64,000 nt of DNA from Marinobacter caseinilyticus (GCF_011074955.1 NZ_WUQJ01000037.1:1-64000), one strand, 5' to 3'; numbered from the stretch's first letter, positions 26,925-36,348 are shown. Translations and numbers: made by a program. The notes: generated by a model from the sequence alone, not told the origin.

Positions 26925-27652
26925 CCGAGTTGCTGGCGCGGTTCTCATCCCTTTCCGATATGCTCTCGACCAGCCCCGCCCTGGCCATTGGCCTGACGCT
27001 GGGGGCCTACTTCGCAGGCAACGGGATCTTCGTCCGCATCGGCCGGCCACTCTGGTTGCCGCCGGTGGTGCTGGCCGCGGTGATGCTCTCGGCGGCCATT
27101 GCGCTTCTGTCGGTGGACTATGCCCGCTACCGGGAAGGGGCTCAGTGGTTGACGGTGCTGCTTGGCCCGGCGACCGTGGCGCTGGGTATTCCGCTCTACC
27201 AACAGATACACCACATCCGCGCACTGTGGCGTCCCATTCTATGCACCCTGCCAGTGGCGGCGAGCCTGGCCGCAGTTTATGCGGTTGCGATTGCCTGGGC
27301 GCTGGGCGCGACCCCGGAGGTAATGGCCTCACTGGCGCCGAAATCGGTTACGGCGCCGATTGCCATTGGCATTACCGAACAACTGGGGGGCTCGGTTTCG
27401 TTGATGATGGGTGGCTTGCTGATCACCGGAGTGGTGGCAACGCTCTGTGTCGATGTGCTGGCCCGAGTCATGGCCATTGAGGATGAACGGATTCTTGGTT
27501 TTGCTCTGGGCATCAACGGACACGCCATCGGGACGGCCCGGGCGTTTGAGATCAGCCCGACGGCGGGCGCCTTTGCCTCACTCGGGATGGGCCTGACTGG
27601 CGTGTTTACCGCTATTTTCCTGCCTGTGGCGTTCCGTTTGATCGCGCACTGA
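26921..27652 (+). CDS. LrgB/CidB-family membrane protein
   Basis: A 243-aa multi-pass membrane protein with LrgB-family blocks such as LGPATVALGIPLY, LAPKSVTAPIAI, and GINGHAIGTARAFE. It begins at an ATG overlapping the stop of the CidA/LrgA-like gene, as is usual for the pair. The pair is thought to act as a holin/antiholin-like or metabolite-export system. No regulator of the LytR or CidR type lies next to it. Confidence 0.9.
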   Translation: MTELLARFSSLSDMLSTSPALAIGLTLGAYFAGNGIFVRIGRPLWLPPVVLAAVMLSAAIALLSVDYARYREGAQWLTVLLGPATVALGIPLYQQIHHIRALWRPILCTLPVAASLAAVYAVAIAWALGATPEVMASLAPKSVTAPIAIGITEQLGGSVSLMMGGLLITGVVATLCVDVLARVMAIEDERILGFALGINGHAIGTARAFEISPTAGAFASLGMGLTGVFTAIFLPVAFRLIAH

Positions 27653-27761
27653 TTTTGACCGTTCTGTTTTTTTCCGCATTCAGTCGTGCTGAACCTGAGC
27701 AATGACGGCTTGTTTTATAAGCAGAAATTTTTCACCCATGGGTCAGGATCGATGCTTCATG

Positions 27762-27790
27762 TGAGGCCATTCGTCCAGCGAATAGCCTCA
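27762..27790 (+). other. Hairpin between lrgB-like and peptide-binding-protein genes
   Basis: TGAGGCCATTCG and CGAATAGCCTCA pair over a 5-nt loop with one internal mismatch, followed by TGTTGTTATTT. It may be a weak terminator for the lrgAB-like pair or a control element for the transporter operon that begins at 27908. Confidence 0.5.
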
Positions 27791-27907
27791 TGTTGTTATT
27801 TCGATTGCCCTGAGGCGGAGGCCTCACTACTTTAATTGGCACTGCATCGGGCGCGATCTGGCCGGATGTTGCCCGTTAAAACTCCTAAAATAGCGACGGA
27901 ACACGCG

Positions 27908-29470
27908 ATGAAAAAACTTCTTACTGCATTCGTTGGTAGCCTGGCGCTGGCCAGTGCACCAGTGGCTATCTCCGCTGAGGCGACGCAATCTCTCAAGTTG
28001 GCGTACGACGCCGACCCGGTCACTCTGGACATCCATGAGCAGCTGTCCGGTGGCATTCTCCAGCTGTCACATATGACCTTTGATCCGCTGCTGCGCTGGA
28101 GCAATGATCTAACCTTCGAGCCCCGCCTGGCCAAGAGCTGGGAACGGATCGACGAAAACACCATGCGCTTCACGCTCCGTGAGGGCGTGACTTTTCACTC
28201 CGGCAATGCGCTGACCTCGGAAGACGTCCGGTTCACCTTCGAGCGCCTCAAGCAAAGCCCGGACTTCAAGGCGATTTTTAAGCCATTCAGCGAGCTGAAG
28301 GTCGTTGATGAGACCACCTTCGACCTGATCACCAGCGAGCCGTATCCGTTGCTGCTGAACGCGGCCACCTACATCTTCCCGATGGACAAGGCGTTTTATT
28401 CCGGCAACGACAAGGATGGCAATGCAAAAGCCGCCATCAGCAAGCAGGGCAGCACTTTCGCGTCCCGCAACCAGTCAGGCACCGGGCCGTTCAAGGTTAC
28501 CTCCCGCCAGCAGGGCGTCAAGGTCGAGTTTGAGCGTTTTGCCGACTACTGGGACACCGCGTCCCCGGGCAACGTTGGAAAGATCTCGCTGACCCCGATC
28601 AAAGAGAACAACACTCGGGTATCGGCGTTGCTGTCTGGCGGTGTGGATTTCATTGCGCCGGTGCCGCCGACCGATCTGGAGCGGATCAAGAACAATCCCG
28701 AGACCAGCCTGGTTACTATGAGCGGTACCCGCATCATCCTGTTTCACATGAACCAGAAGCGGTTTGAGCCGTTCCAGGACGTTCGTGTGCGCCAGGCCGT
28801 TGCCTACGCCATTAATCAGGAAGGTATTGCCGCGAAAATCATGAAAGGCTTCGCGACCCCGGCCGCGCAGCTGTCCCCTGCGGGCTACCAGGGCCATAAC
28901 GACAGCCTGGCAACGCGCTTTGATGTCGCCAAGGCTCAGGCGCTGATGAAAGAAGCCGGTTACGAAGACGGCTTCACCATCACCATGATGGCGCCGAACA
29001 ACCGCTATGTGAACGATGACAAAATCGCGCAGGCGGTGGCCGCGATGTTGGCCCGGATCAACATCAAAGTGGACCTGAAAACCCTGCCAAAAGCCCAGTA
29101 CTGGCCCGAGTTCGATGACCGGGCTGCGGACATGATGATGATCGGCTGGCACGCGGATACCGAGGACTCCGCTAACTTCTATGAGTTCCTGACCATGTGC
29201 CCGAACAGTGAAACCGGCACCGGCCAATACAACGCCGGCAACTACTGCAACCCGGAAACCGATGCCATGGTGGACCAGGCCAACGTGGAAACCGATCTGG
29301 ACAAGCGGGCAGCGTTGCTGCAGGACGTGGAAAAGCGCCTGTACGACGATGCCGCGTTTGTACCGCTGCATTGGCAGGACCTGGCTTGGGCCTCCAAGGG
29401 CAGCGTCAAGATCGAGCCGATTCTGAACGTGATGAATTTCCCTTACCTGGGTGATTTGGTCGTCGAATAA
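27908..29470 (+). CDS. Peptide ABC transporter substrate-binding protein (DppA/OppA type)
   Basis: A 520-aa periplasmic binding protein of family 5. A signal peptide (MKKLLTAFVGSLALASAPVAISAE) precedes the mature protein, which shows the family opening TLDIHEQLSGGILQLSHMTF, FTLREGVTFHSGNALTSEDV and a domain-crossing RQAVAYAINQEGI. It would capture a peptide or related solute for the DppBCDF-type transporter encoded immediately downstream. The ligand is unknown, although a prolidase gene in the same neighbourhood is consistent with dipeptide use. Two strong hairpins follow the gene. Confidence 0.9.
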   Translation: MKKLLTAFVGSLALASAPVAISAEATQSLKLAYDADPVTLDIHEQLSGGILQLSHMTFDPLLRWSNDLTFEPRLAKSWERIDENTMRFTLREGVTFHSGNALTSEDVRFTFERLKQSPDFKAIFKPFSELKVVDETTFDLITSEPYPLLLNAATYIFPMDKAFYSGNDKDGNAKAAISKQGSTFASRNQSGTGPFKVTSRQQGVKVEFERFADYWDTASPGNVGKISLTPIKENNTRVSALLSGGVDFIAPVPPTDLERIKNNPETSLVTMSGTRIILFHMNQKRFEPFQDVRVRQAVAYAINQEGIAAKIMKGFATPAAQLSPAGYQGHNDSLATRFDVAKAQALMKEAGYEDGFTITMMAPNNRYVNDDKIAQAVAAMLARINIKVDLKTLPKAQYWPEFDDRAADMMMIGWHADTEDSANFYEFLTMCPNSETGTGQYNAGNYCNPETDAMVDQANVETDLDKRAALLQDVEKRLYDDAAFVPLHWQDLAWASKGSVKIEPILNVMNFPYLGDLVVE

Positions 29471-29484
29471 GCAGGCCGCAGTGA

Positions 29485-29518
29485 CGACGCAGGCCCGGGG
29501 TGACCCGGCCCTGCGTCG
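29485..29518 (+). other. First intercistronic hairpin after the binding-protein gene
   Basis: CGACGCAGGCCCGGG pairs with CCCGGCCCTGCGTCG (one mismatch) over a GTGA loop. It is very stable and lacks a U-run. Confidence 0.75.
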
Positions 29519-29542
29519 CCGTCCCAGTAAAGGGAGCTCTGA

Positions 29543-29588
29543 CGCTTCCCTGAATAACCCGGCAAAGAGGGGGTTATTCAGGGAAGCG
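29543..29588 (+). other. Second intercistronic hairpin after the binding-protein gene
   Basis: CGCTTCCCTGAATAACCC and GGGTTATTCAGGGAAGCG form a perfect 18-bp stem over a 10-nt loop, with no U-run. Such structures between binding-protein and permease genes commonly stabilise the upstream mRNA, so that binding protein is made in excess. That role is inferred. Confidence 0.8.
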
Positions 29589-29633
29589 CACGAGGCGACT
29601 TAAAGCCAACGTCAGTTTTCCGGAAAACACCCC

Positions 29634-30683
29634 ATGTTAGCGTTTTTGGTTCAGCGGATATCCCAGGCCCTGCTGGTCATGTTTGTGATCAGCCTGATCA
29701 GTTTTTCCATACAGGACGGTCTGGGGGACCCACTTCAGCAAATGGTGGGTCAGTCAGTGTCGGAGGCTGAGCGGGAGAAAATCCGCGAAGAGCTCGGCCT
29801 GAACGACTCCTTTGTCGTGCAGTACCTGAGGTTTGCCGGCCAGGCGGTACAGGGCGATCTGGGCACCTCCTATTTTTACGGCAAACCCACGCTGGAGGTT
29901 ATTTTTGAGCATCTGCCGGCCACTCTGGAACTGGTCATCGGTGCCAGTCTGATCATCGGGTTTTTGTCGGTGCCCATCGGGGTGTATGCGGCGATCCGGC
30001 CCCGGGCCTGGCTGTCCAAGTTCTTTATGGGAATCAGCACCGTCGGCATTTCGATTCCGGTGTTCCTCACCGCCATCGTGCTGATTCAATTGTTTTCCAT
30101 CGGCGTGACCGTCAACTGGTTCCCCCCGGAGACCGGTTGGGGCAGTTGGCTGAACGGGCTGTTTTCCACCGAAGGTGGTATGCCGTCTTACGGTCGTGGT
30201 GATGGCCTGGTGCACCTGTTCGGCACCTGGCACTCCGGTTTCTTCTCCAGCGACGGTTTGCGACACCTGACGCTGCCGGCGATCTCACTGGCGTCGATCA
30301 TGCTGCCGCTGTTTATTCGTCTGATTCGGGCGGAAATGATGGAAGTGTTGCAGAGCGACTACATCCGGTACGCCCAGGCCAAGGGTCTGGCGCCCCACCG
30401 CATTCACTTTCTGCATGCCCTGAAAAACACCATGCTGCCGGTGATCACGGTGGGCGGTGTGCAGTTGGGCATCATGGTGGCCTACACCATTCTGACCGAA
30501 ACCGTGTTCCAGTGGCCGGGGGTGGGGCTGATGTTCCTGGAAGCCATTACCCGCAGCGACATCCCGCTGATCGTGTCCTACCTGATGGTGGTCGGTCTGA
30601 TTTTCGTCGTCACCAACACCGTGGTGGATCTGGTGTATGGCCTGGTGAACCCCACCGTTAAACTGACAGGTAAAAAGGCATGA
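29634..30683 (+). CDS. Peptide ABC transporter permease (DppB type)
   Basis: A 349-aa inner-membrane permease with the start MLAFLVQRISQALLVMFVISLISF and six predicted membrane segments. The EAA loop is visible as DYIRYAQAKGLAPHRIHFLHALKNTMLPVIT, which contacts the ATPases. It forms a heterodimeric channel with the DppC-type permease encoded next, with which it overlaps by 4 nt. An insert around residues 160-200, containing a Gly/Trp-rich stretch, lengthens the second periplasmic loop as in some OppB proteins. Confidence 0.92.
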   Translation: MLAFLVQRISQALLVMFVISLISFSIQDGLGDPLQQMVGQSVSEAEREKIREELGLNDSFVVQYLRFAGQAVQGDLGTSYFYGKPTLEVIFEHLPATLELVIGASLIIGFLSVPIGVYAAIRPRAWLSKFFMGISTVGISIPVFLTAIVLIQLFSIGVTVNWFPPETGWGSWLNGLFSTEGGMPSYGRGDGLVHLFGTWHSGFFSSDGLRHLTLPAISLASIMLPLFIRLIRAEMMEVLQSDYIRYAQAKGLAPHRIHFLHALKNTMLPVITVGGVQLGIMVAYTILTETVFQWPGVGLMFLEAITRSDIPLIVSYLMVVGLIFVVTNTVVDLVYGLVNPTVKLTGKKA

Positions 30684-31612
30684 CTACAGCGACCGTTTCC
30701 CGGTGGGACCGATTCCGTGAGTCCTTCCTTTGGTACAGTTTCAAGCGCGATAAGATCGCCATTGTCAGCTTTGTGGTGTTTGTCGCCATTGTCCTGGCCG
30801 GTGTGTTTGCGCCCCTGTTTGCGCCGGCCGATCCTTACGATCTGGCTCAGATCAACATCATGAACTCGGAATTGCCGCCGGTCTGGATGGCGGGCGGTGA
30901 TGCCCAGTTCCCATTGGGCACTGACGCCCAGGGCCGGGATTTGCTGTCGACCATCCTGTACGGCACCCGGGTGTCTCTGCTGATTGGTTTTGGCGCGGTG
31001 CTGATGCAAGGTGCTCTGGGCATCCTGTTCGGCCTGCTGGCGGGCTACCTCGGGGGGCGCGTGGATGCCGTTCTGATGCGGATCGCGGACGTGCAACTGT
31101 CATTCTCCACCCTGATGGTGGCAATCATCGTCGGCGCCGTATTCAAGGCCAGTTTCGGCAACCTGATGTTCGGCGAAATAGCCATCTACATGCTGATCGT
31201 GATCATCGGGATTGCGGAATGGCCGCAGATTGCCCGGACCGTGCGCGCCTCGGTGTTGGCGGAAAAGAAAAAGGAATACGTGGATGCAGCCAAGGTGATG
31301 GGGTTCGGCACCAACCGCATCATGTTCCGCCACATTCTGCCCAATACGTTGTCGCCGATCTTCGTCATATCCACCGTGCAGATCGCCAACGCCATTATTT
31401 CCGAAGCGGCCTTGTCGTTTCTCGGTCTCGGTATGCCGGAAACCCAGCCATCGCTGGGCTCGTTGATCAAATCCGGTTTCGATTACATTCAAAGCGGTTC
31501 CTGGTGGATCACATTGATTCCTGGCCTGGTGCTGGTGGTGCTGGTGCTGGTCATCAACCTGCTGGGTGACTGGCTGCGGGATATGATGAACCCAAGACTG
31601 TACAAGGGATAA
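30680..31612 (+). CDS. Peptide ABC transporter permease (DppC type)
   Basis: A 310-aa permease with an N-terminal cytoplasmic start (OppC_N-like, WYSFKRDKIAIVSFVVFV), six membrane segments and the family block PLGTDAQGRDLLSTILYGTRVSLLIGF. The EAA loop EYVDAAKVMGFGTNRIMFRHILPN is clear. It partners the DppB-type permease and couples to the two ATPases encoded downstream. The start overlaps the previous gene by 4 nt. Confidence 0.93.
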   Translation: MTTATVSRWDRFRESFLWYSFKRDKIAIVSFVVFVAIVLAGVFAPLFAPADPYDLAQINIMNSELPPVWMAGGDAQFPLGTDAQGRDLLSTILYGTRVSLLIGFGAVLMQGALGILFGLLAGYLGGRVDAVLMRIADVQLSFSTLMVAIIVGAVFKASFGNLMFGEIAIYMLIVIIGIAEWPQIARTVRASVLAEKKKEYVDAAKVMGFGTNRIMFRHILPNTLSPIFVISTVQIANAIISEAALSFLGLGMPETQPSLGSLIKSGFDYIQSGSWWITLIPGLVLVVLVLVINLLGDWLRDMMNPRLYKG

Positions 31613-31615
31613 ACC

Positions 31616-32614
31616 ATGGCACTGCTCGAAGTTAACAATCTGGACGTGCGTTTTGCGGTGCGTGGTGGCGATCTCCAGGCGCTGCAATCCATCAGTTTTT
31701 CGCTGGACAAGGGCGAACGCCTTGGCCTGGTGGGCGAGTCGGGGGCCGGTAAATCGGTGGCGGCGTTTTCCATCCTGAAGCTGATTGCCCAGCCCGGTTA
31801 CATCGCCGGCGGTGAGGTGCTGTTTGAGGGACGTAACCTGTCGGCCATGAGTGAACGGGAACTGCGGCAAATTCGTGGCAATCGCATTGCGATGATTTTC
31901 CAGGACCCGATGATGACGCTGAATCCGGTGCTCACGGTGGGCACCCAAATGGTGGAAGCCCTCAAGGCGCACCGCAGAATCAGTACCCGGGCCGCTCGGG
32001 ATATTGCCCTTAAAAAGTTGCAGAAGGTGTCCATTCCATCGCCGGATAAGCGTCTGGACCAGTATCCCCATGAACTGTCGGGTGGTATGCGCCAGCGCGT
32101 GATTATTGCCATTGCGTTGTTGCTGGATCCGGACATTATCATCGCCGACGAGCCAACCACGGCTCTGGATGTCACCATTCAGGCCGAGATCATGGCGCTG
32201 CTGCTGGCGCTGTGTGAGCAGGATAACGTTGCGCTGATGTTGATTACCCACGATTTGGGGTTGGTGTCGCAGGTCACGCAGCGCATGTTGGTGATGTACT
32301 CGGGCCGGATCATCGAGCAGGGCCCGACCAAGGAAATCATCAACGATGCCCAGCACCCCTACACCCAGGGCCTGATCAATGCGTTGCCGCAAATGGGCGA
32401 GCCCGGCCGGCGGCTTTACCAGATTCCCGGTTCCATGCCGTCCCTGAGCCGCATCCCGCCCGGGTGTCCGTTCCATCCGCGCTGTCCCTTTGTCACCGAT
32501 GAGTGTCGCCAAACCATGCCTGAGTATGTGCAGTCCGGGAATGTCGATGTCGCCTGCTACGAAGTCAGCAAGTTGATCGAACAAGAAAACCGGGCGCCGG
32601 AGGTGACGCCATGA
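31616..32614 (+). CDS. Peptide ABC transporter ATPase (DppD type)
   Basis: A 332-aa ABC ATPase with Walker A GESGAGKS, Q-loop MIFQDPMMTLNP, signature LSGGMRQR, Walker B IIIADEPTTALD and the H-loop LITHDLG. The C-terminal oligopeptide-transporter extension has the Cys-rich CPFHPRCPFVTDEC, which binds an iron-sulfur cluster in some DppD/OppD proteins. It overlaps the following ATPase gene by 4 nt. Confidence 0.93.
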   Translation: MALLEVNNLDVRFAVRGGDLQALQSISFSLDKGERLGLVGESGAGKSVAAFSILKLIAQPGYIAGGEVLFEGRNLSAMSERELRQIRGNRIAMIFQDPMMTLNPVLTVGTQMVEALKAHRRISTRAARDIALKKLQKVSIPSPDKRLDQYPHELSGGMRQRVIIAIALLLDPDIIIADEPTTALDVTIQAEIMALLLALCEQDNVALMLITHDLGLVSQVTQRMLVMYSGRIIEQGPTKEIINDAQHPYTQGLINALPQMGEPGRRLYQIPGSMPSLSRIPPGCPFHPRCPFVTDECRQTMPEYVQSGNVDVACYEVSKLIEQENRAPEVTP

Positions 32615-33630
32615 CCGTCCAGTCAGCGCCGTTGGTTGATATTCGGCAGCTTGAGAAACGGTTCGATCTGTCCGGCAGTTTTCTCGAACAGCTGCAGTTC
32701 CGCAACGGTCGGTTTACCCGGCACCAGGAATACGTTCACGCCATCAATGGTGTCGATCTTCAGGTCCATCGAGGCGAGGCGCTTTGTGTGGTGGGCGAAT
32801 CCGGCTGTGGTAAATCGACCGTGGCCCGCACCATCATGGGGTTGTTGACGCCCTCCGGCGGCGAAGTCCATTACGATGGCGAGCGCATTGACCAGCTCAA
32901 TGGCCGCGAGGTGCTGCCCTACCGGCGCAAGATGCAGATGATCTTCCAGAACCCCTACGCGTCGCTTAATCCGCGCATGACAATTCAGCAGACGCTGGAA
33001 GAGCCGGTGTGCTTCCATCACCCGGCTTGGTCCAAAGCGGAAGTGCGGGACCAGGTGCAGGACGTGATGCAGTCCGTTGGCATCGATCCGGACTGGGGGG
33101 TGCGATACGCCCACGAATTTTCCGGCGGACAACGCCAGCGGATCTCCATTGCGCGGGCACTGGCGGTGGACCCGGAGTTCATCGTCGCGGATGAGCCGAT
33201 TTCAGCGCTGGACGTCTCGATTCAGGCCCAGGTACTGAATTTGTTGATGGACGCACAGGAATCGAGAGGGTTAACCTACCTTTTTATCACCCATGATCTG
33301 GCGGTGGTGGAGCATTTCGGCACCCGGGTGGCGGTCATGTATCTGGGCACGGTGTGTGAGTTGGCCGACACCAAGACGCTGTTTGCCAGCCCTCGCCATC
33401 CCTATACCCAGGCGTTGTTGTCGGCGATCCCCCGGCTGGAAGACGATCGGCCCAATCACATCCGGTTGCACGGAGAAGTCTCGACCCCGGTGAATTTGCC
33501 GTCGGGCTGTGTGTTCCATGAGCGCTGTCCCTACGCCAATGAGCGCTGTAAGCAGGAGGTGCCCCGGCTGATTGGCAGCGACACCGGCGGCCAGGTGGCC
33601 TGTCATGCGGTCCAGGAAGGTCGGCTATAG
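32611..33630 (+). CDS. Peptide ABC transporter ATPase (DppF type)
   Basis: A 339-aa ABC ATPase, partner of the preceding subunit. Walker A is GESGCGKS, the Q-loop MIFQNPYASLNPRMTI, the signature FSGGQRQR and Walker B IVADEPISALD. The C-terminus also has the cysteine motif CVFHERCPYANERC. The two ATPases power import together. This is the last gene of the transporter unit; the LysR regulator follows 66 nt later on the same strand, without a visible terminator. Confidence 0.93.
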   Translation: MTVQSAPLVDIRQLEKRFDLSGSFLEQLQFRNGRFTRHQEYVHAINGVDLQVHRGEALCVVGESGCGKSTVARTIMGLLTPSGGEVHYDGERIDQLNGREVLPYRRKMQMIFQNPYASLNPRMTIQQTLEEPVCFHHPAWSKAEVRDQVQDVMQSVGIDPDWGVRYAHEFSGGQRQRISIARALAVDPEFIVADEPISALDVSIQAQVLNLLMDAQESRGLTYLFITHDLAVVEHFGTRVAVMYLGTVCELADTKTLFASPRHPYTQALLSAIPRLEDDRPNHIRLHGEVSTPVNLPSGCVFHERCPYANERCKQEVPRLIGSDTGGQVACHAVQEGRL

Positions 33631-33696
33631 TGCGGTGTGGGTCTATCAAAGTGTGCGCTCGATCCCCTGTCAGCAGCCACCAGGCATGAGGTAGGA

Positions 33697-34611
33697 ATGG
33701 AAGTACGTTGGTTGGAAGATTTTGTCGCGTTGGCGCGAACGCGTCATTTTTCGCGTGCAGCGGAACTTCAGCATGTCAGTCAGCCAACCTTCAGCCGTCG
33801 CATCAAGTTGCTGGAAGATGCGATGGGGACCACCCTGATCGACCGGCAAACACTGCCGTTGTCCCTGACACCTGCCGGCGAGGTGTTCCTCGACATGTGC
33901 GAGCGCATCACCCGGGACGTTCGCGACACCCGTGATCATATTGCGTCGCTGGAGGCGGAGGCCACAGCGCGCATCAGTGTGGGCGCGACCCAGGGCCTGC
34001 TGTCACATTTCTATGCCGACTGGGCCACAGAGGCGGCCGTAAGCGATCATCTGACCCTGAACCTGAAAGCCACCAACTGGGTCGGTGAAGACTTCCTGAC
34101 CGCCCTGGACAATGGCGATTGCGATCTGGTGCTGTGCTATTGGCATCGTGACCTGCCGTGGCACAGCCGGTTGGATGAGGAGCGTTATCAGTGGCTCAAG
34201 CTGGCGGATGAACAGCTGATCCCATTCAGCGTGGGCCGGGAGGACGGCAGCCCCCGATTTGCGCTGCCGGGCAGTCACGAGCAGCCCGTGCCGGTGATTG
34301 ACTACCACGCGAGGGGCTTTATGGCCTCCGCCATTATCGCCCACCTGGGCCGCACCCAGCCGCAGGCGCAGCTGCGGTCCCTGAACGAAAACAGCCAGTC
34401 TGCCAGCGTCAAGGCCCTGGTGAAGCAGGGCTTTGGCCTCGGGTGGCTGCCCAGTCGCATGAGTGAGAAGAGTGCCCAGTTTGGTCGCCTGGTGCGCGCC
34501 GGTGACGAGCGCTGGGAGGTGCCCATTGAAATACGTCTGATGCGACTGCGCGATACTCGCTCGGACGACATTTTGAACCTCTGGAACCGATTGGACGCCC
34601 AATATGCCTGA
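33697..34611 (+). CDS. LysR-family transcriptional regulator
   Basis: A 304-aa regulator with an N-terminal winged helix-turn-helix (WLEDFVALARTRHFSRAAEL, VSQPTFSRRIKLLE) and a C-terminal effector domain. I used ATG 33697, which has GAGGTAGG before it. The N-terminal style, with SQPTFSRRI and FNRQ-like DRQTLPL, resembles the HypT/YjiE branch, but the ligand cannot be told. It lies just after the peptide transporter and its last codons overlap a prolidase gene by 8 nt. It may therefore control peptide uptake and breakdown, although LysR genes usually face their target. Confidence 0.88.
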   Translation: MEVRWLEDFVALARTRHFSRAAELQHVSQPTFSRRIKLLEDAMGTTLIDRQTLPLSLTPAGEVFLDMCERITRDVRDTRDHIASLEAEATARISVGATQGLLSHFYADWATEAAVSDHLTLNLKATNWVGEDFLTALDNGDCDLVLCYWHRDLPWHSRLDEERYQWLKLADEQLIPFSVGREDGSPRFALPGSHEQPVPVIDYHARGFMASAIIAHLGRTQPQAQLRSLNENSQSASVKALVKQGFGLGWLPSRMSEKSAQFGRLVRAGDERWEVPIEIRLMRLRDTRSDDILNLWNRLDAQYA

Positions 34612-35899
34612 CCCTAGTTTGCTGCAAGCGCAGCTCAGCCACCTGCAGACACTCCAGGCGCGTTATGATCATATCCTGGAGGCGCACGGTTACGACGCTG
34701 TATTGATCAGCTCCGGTGCAGCCCCCCTGCGTTACGCCGATGACCAGAGCCACCACCACCAGGGTTTCGGGCCTTTCCTGCACTGGACCGGGTTGGTCGG
34801 CATTGAACACAGCTGGCTGCTGGTGCGGGCCGGGTATAAGCCACAGCTCTGGTTGCACACGCCGGTGGATTTCTGGCACGCCTCGCCATCATTGCCCACC
34901 GAGCCCTGGGCGGCGGTGATGGCATTGCACACCTGCGAACAGACCGACGCACCAGTGGTGTCCGGCGTTGGCCGTTTGGCGGTGGTGGGCGACCCTGCGC
35001 AAGTGCACAAGGTGCCGGGAGACCAGAACCCTGTGGCTTTGGTGCAAGCGCTGGACGCCGCCCGGGTTCATAAGACCCACTATGAGCTGGCCTGCATCGA
35101 CCATGCGAACGCAGCTGCGGCCCCGGGCCACCTGGCGGCGCGTGAGGCGTTTTTGGCCGGCGGCAGTGAGTTTGAAATCAGCCTGGCGTATCAACGTGCC
35201 ACCGGCCAACGGGAAGCGGATGCGCCATACCACAGCATCATTGGACTCAATCACCATGCCGGTACGCTGCATTACCAGCACTACGAAGTGCCGCCCCCCA
35301 GTGTATCGCGAAGCCTGTTAATTGACGCCGGTTACCGCTACCGGGGTTACTGTTCCGATATTACCCGAACGACGGCGGCGCCTGGGGAAGGGCATTTCCA
35401 GGCCCTGATTGACGGCGTGCAGCAGCTGCAGCGGCGGCTTTGTGATGCGGTGGCGCCCGGCGTGGCTTACGCCGATCTGCACGACAAGGCGCATCAGGGG
35501 CTCGCCGCCTTGCTGACCGCGAGCGGATTGGTGACCGGGCTGGAGGACGATGCGGTGGTGGCTGAAGGTATCTCCCGAGCCTTCTTCCCCCATGGGTTGG
35601 GGCATTTGCTGGGCATACAGGTGCACGACGTTGCGGGTAAACCCTACCCGTCGCCGGAGCACGCGCCTTTTCTTCGGCTGACCCACACGCTGGAGCCGGG
35701 CATGGTGCTGACCATTGAGCCGGGGTTGTATTTTATTCCGTCGTTGCTCGAGCCTCTGATGGCGGGGCCTTTGAAAGGGCATATCAATGCCGCGTTGATT
35801 GAGGCGTTGCAAGGGTGTGGGGGTATTCGGATTGAAGACAACGTGGCCGTTACCAATACCGGGGCGCGGAACCTGACCCGCGCGCATCTGCCGGCCTAG
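34604..35899 (+). CDS. pepQ: Xaa-Pro dipeptidase (PepQ-like, M24 family)
   Basis: The product (431 aa) is a cytoplasmic dinuclear-metal prolidase that splits dipeptides with a C-terminal proline. All five metal ligands of the pita-bread fold are present: Asp241 (LIDAGY), Asp252 (CSDITRT), His330 (FFPHGLGH), Glu372 (TIEPGLY) and Glu411 (RIEDNV). The N-terminal PepQ domain with DDQSHHHQGFGPF also matches. It overlaps the LysR gene by 8 nt and probably completes the use of peptides brought in by the upstream transporter. PepQ enzymes often also hydrolyse organophosphates. Confidence 0.93.
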   Translation: MPDPSLLQAQLSHLQTLQARYDHILEAHGYDAVLISSGAAPLRYADDQSHHHQGFGPFLHWTGLVGIEHSWLLVRAGYKPQLWLHTPVDFWHASPSLPTEPWAAVMALHTCEQTDAPVVSGVGRLAVVGDPAQVHKVPGDQNPVALVQALDAARVHKTHYELACIDHANAAAAPGHLAAREAFLAGGSEFEISLAYQRATGQREADAPYHSIIGLNHHAGTLHYQHYEVPPPSVSRSLLIDAGYRYRGYCSDITRTTAAPGEGHFQALIDGVQQLQRRLCDAVAPGVAYADLHDKAHQGLAALLTASGLVTGLEDDAVVAEGISRAFFPHGLGHLLGIQVHDVAGKPYPSPEHAPFLRLTHTLEPGMVLTIEPGLYFIPSLLEPLMAGPLKGHINAALIEALQGCGGIRIEDNVAVTNTGARNLTRAHLPA

Positions 35900-35967
35900 G
35901 CCTGCGCGGTGTCAAGGTGGGGTATTGCACAAAAAAACAGCGTACCCCTTGAAATTCTGCATGCGAA

Positions 35968-35982
35968 TGACAATAATTATCA
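35968..35982 (+). promoter_or_regulatory. Fur box upstream of bfd
   Basis: TGACAATAATTATCA matches the 7-1-7 Fur consensus TGATAAT-N-ATTATCA at 14 of 15 positions. It ends 30 bp before the bfd start, where bound Fur-Fe would block transcription. Iron-starvation induction of bfd, to release iron from bacterioferritin, is the known pattern. Confidence 0.85.
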
Positions 35983-36012
35983 CTAGCTTTTATTCAGCCA
36001 GTGAGATCTCGT

Positions 36013-36219
36013 ATGTACGTGTGCCTTTGCCAGGGTGTAACTGATCGCCAAATCCGGGAAGCCGCCTCCAACGGTTGCAACTCCATGCGCCAGCTCGGCA
36101 AAGACATGGGGGTGGGTCGTCAGTGTGGCCGGTGTGCCCGTACGGCACGGGAAATTTTGCGGGAATCCCAGACGCCGGATTACCTCAATCTGGCTAATTT
36201 GCTCGCTCAACCCGCCTGA
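36013..36219 (+). CDS. bfd: Bacterioferritin-associated ferredoxin Bfd
   Basis: Bfd (68 aa) is a [2Fe-2S] ferredoxin that reduces the ferric core of bacterioferritin to mobilise iron. The four cluster cysteines are Cys4 and Cys6 (MYVCLCQGVT) and Cys38 and Cys41 (GRQCGRCA), in the Fer2_BFD arrangement. ATG 36013 gives the standard MYVCLC start; an upstream GTG at 36001 is in frame but unnecessary. The Fur box directly upstream implies iron repression. The bacterioferritin gene lies about 130 nt downstream. Confidence 0.94.
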   Translation: MYVCLCQGVTDRQIREAASNGCNSMRQLGKDMGVGRQCGRCARTAREILRESQTPDYLNLANLLAQPA

Positions 36220-36348
36220 CGCTGCATGATTGACCGCCACTTTCCCCATTTTGAAGGCGCGGCACCCAACGACACCGTGTAAGGTTTTTTATTGCCGCCA
36301 ATCGGGCTATCCTCGCAGATCAAGACGAAGCGAAAGGAAGTCCCGATC

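Noticed and set aside
28475..29371. Antisense frame of 298 codons opposite the peptide-binding protein
   Set aside because: Same reason: it follows the codon bias of the opposite strand and has no recognisable domain.
31100..32584. Antisense reading frame of 494 codons across the transporter genes
   Set aside because: It is His/Gln-rich shadow coding opposite clear ABC permease and ATPase genes, with no family motif.
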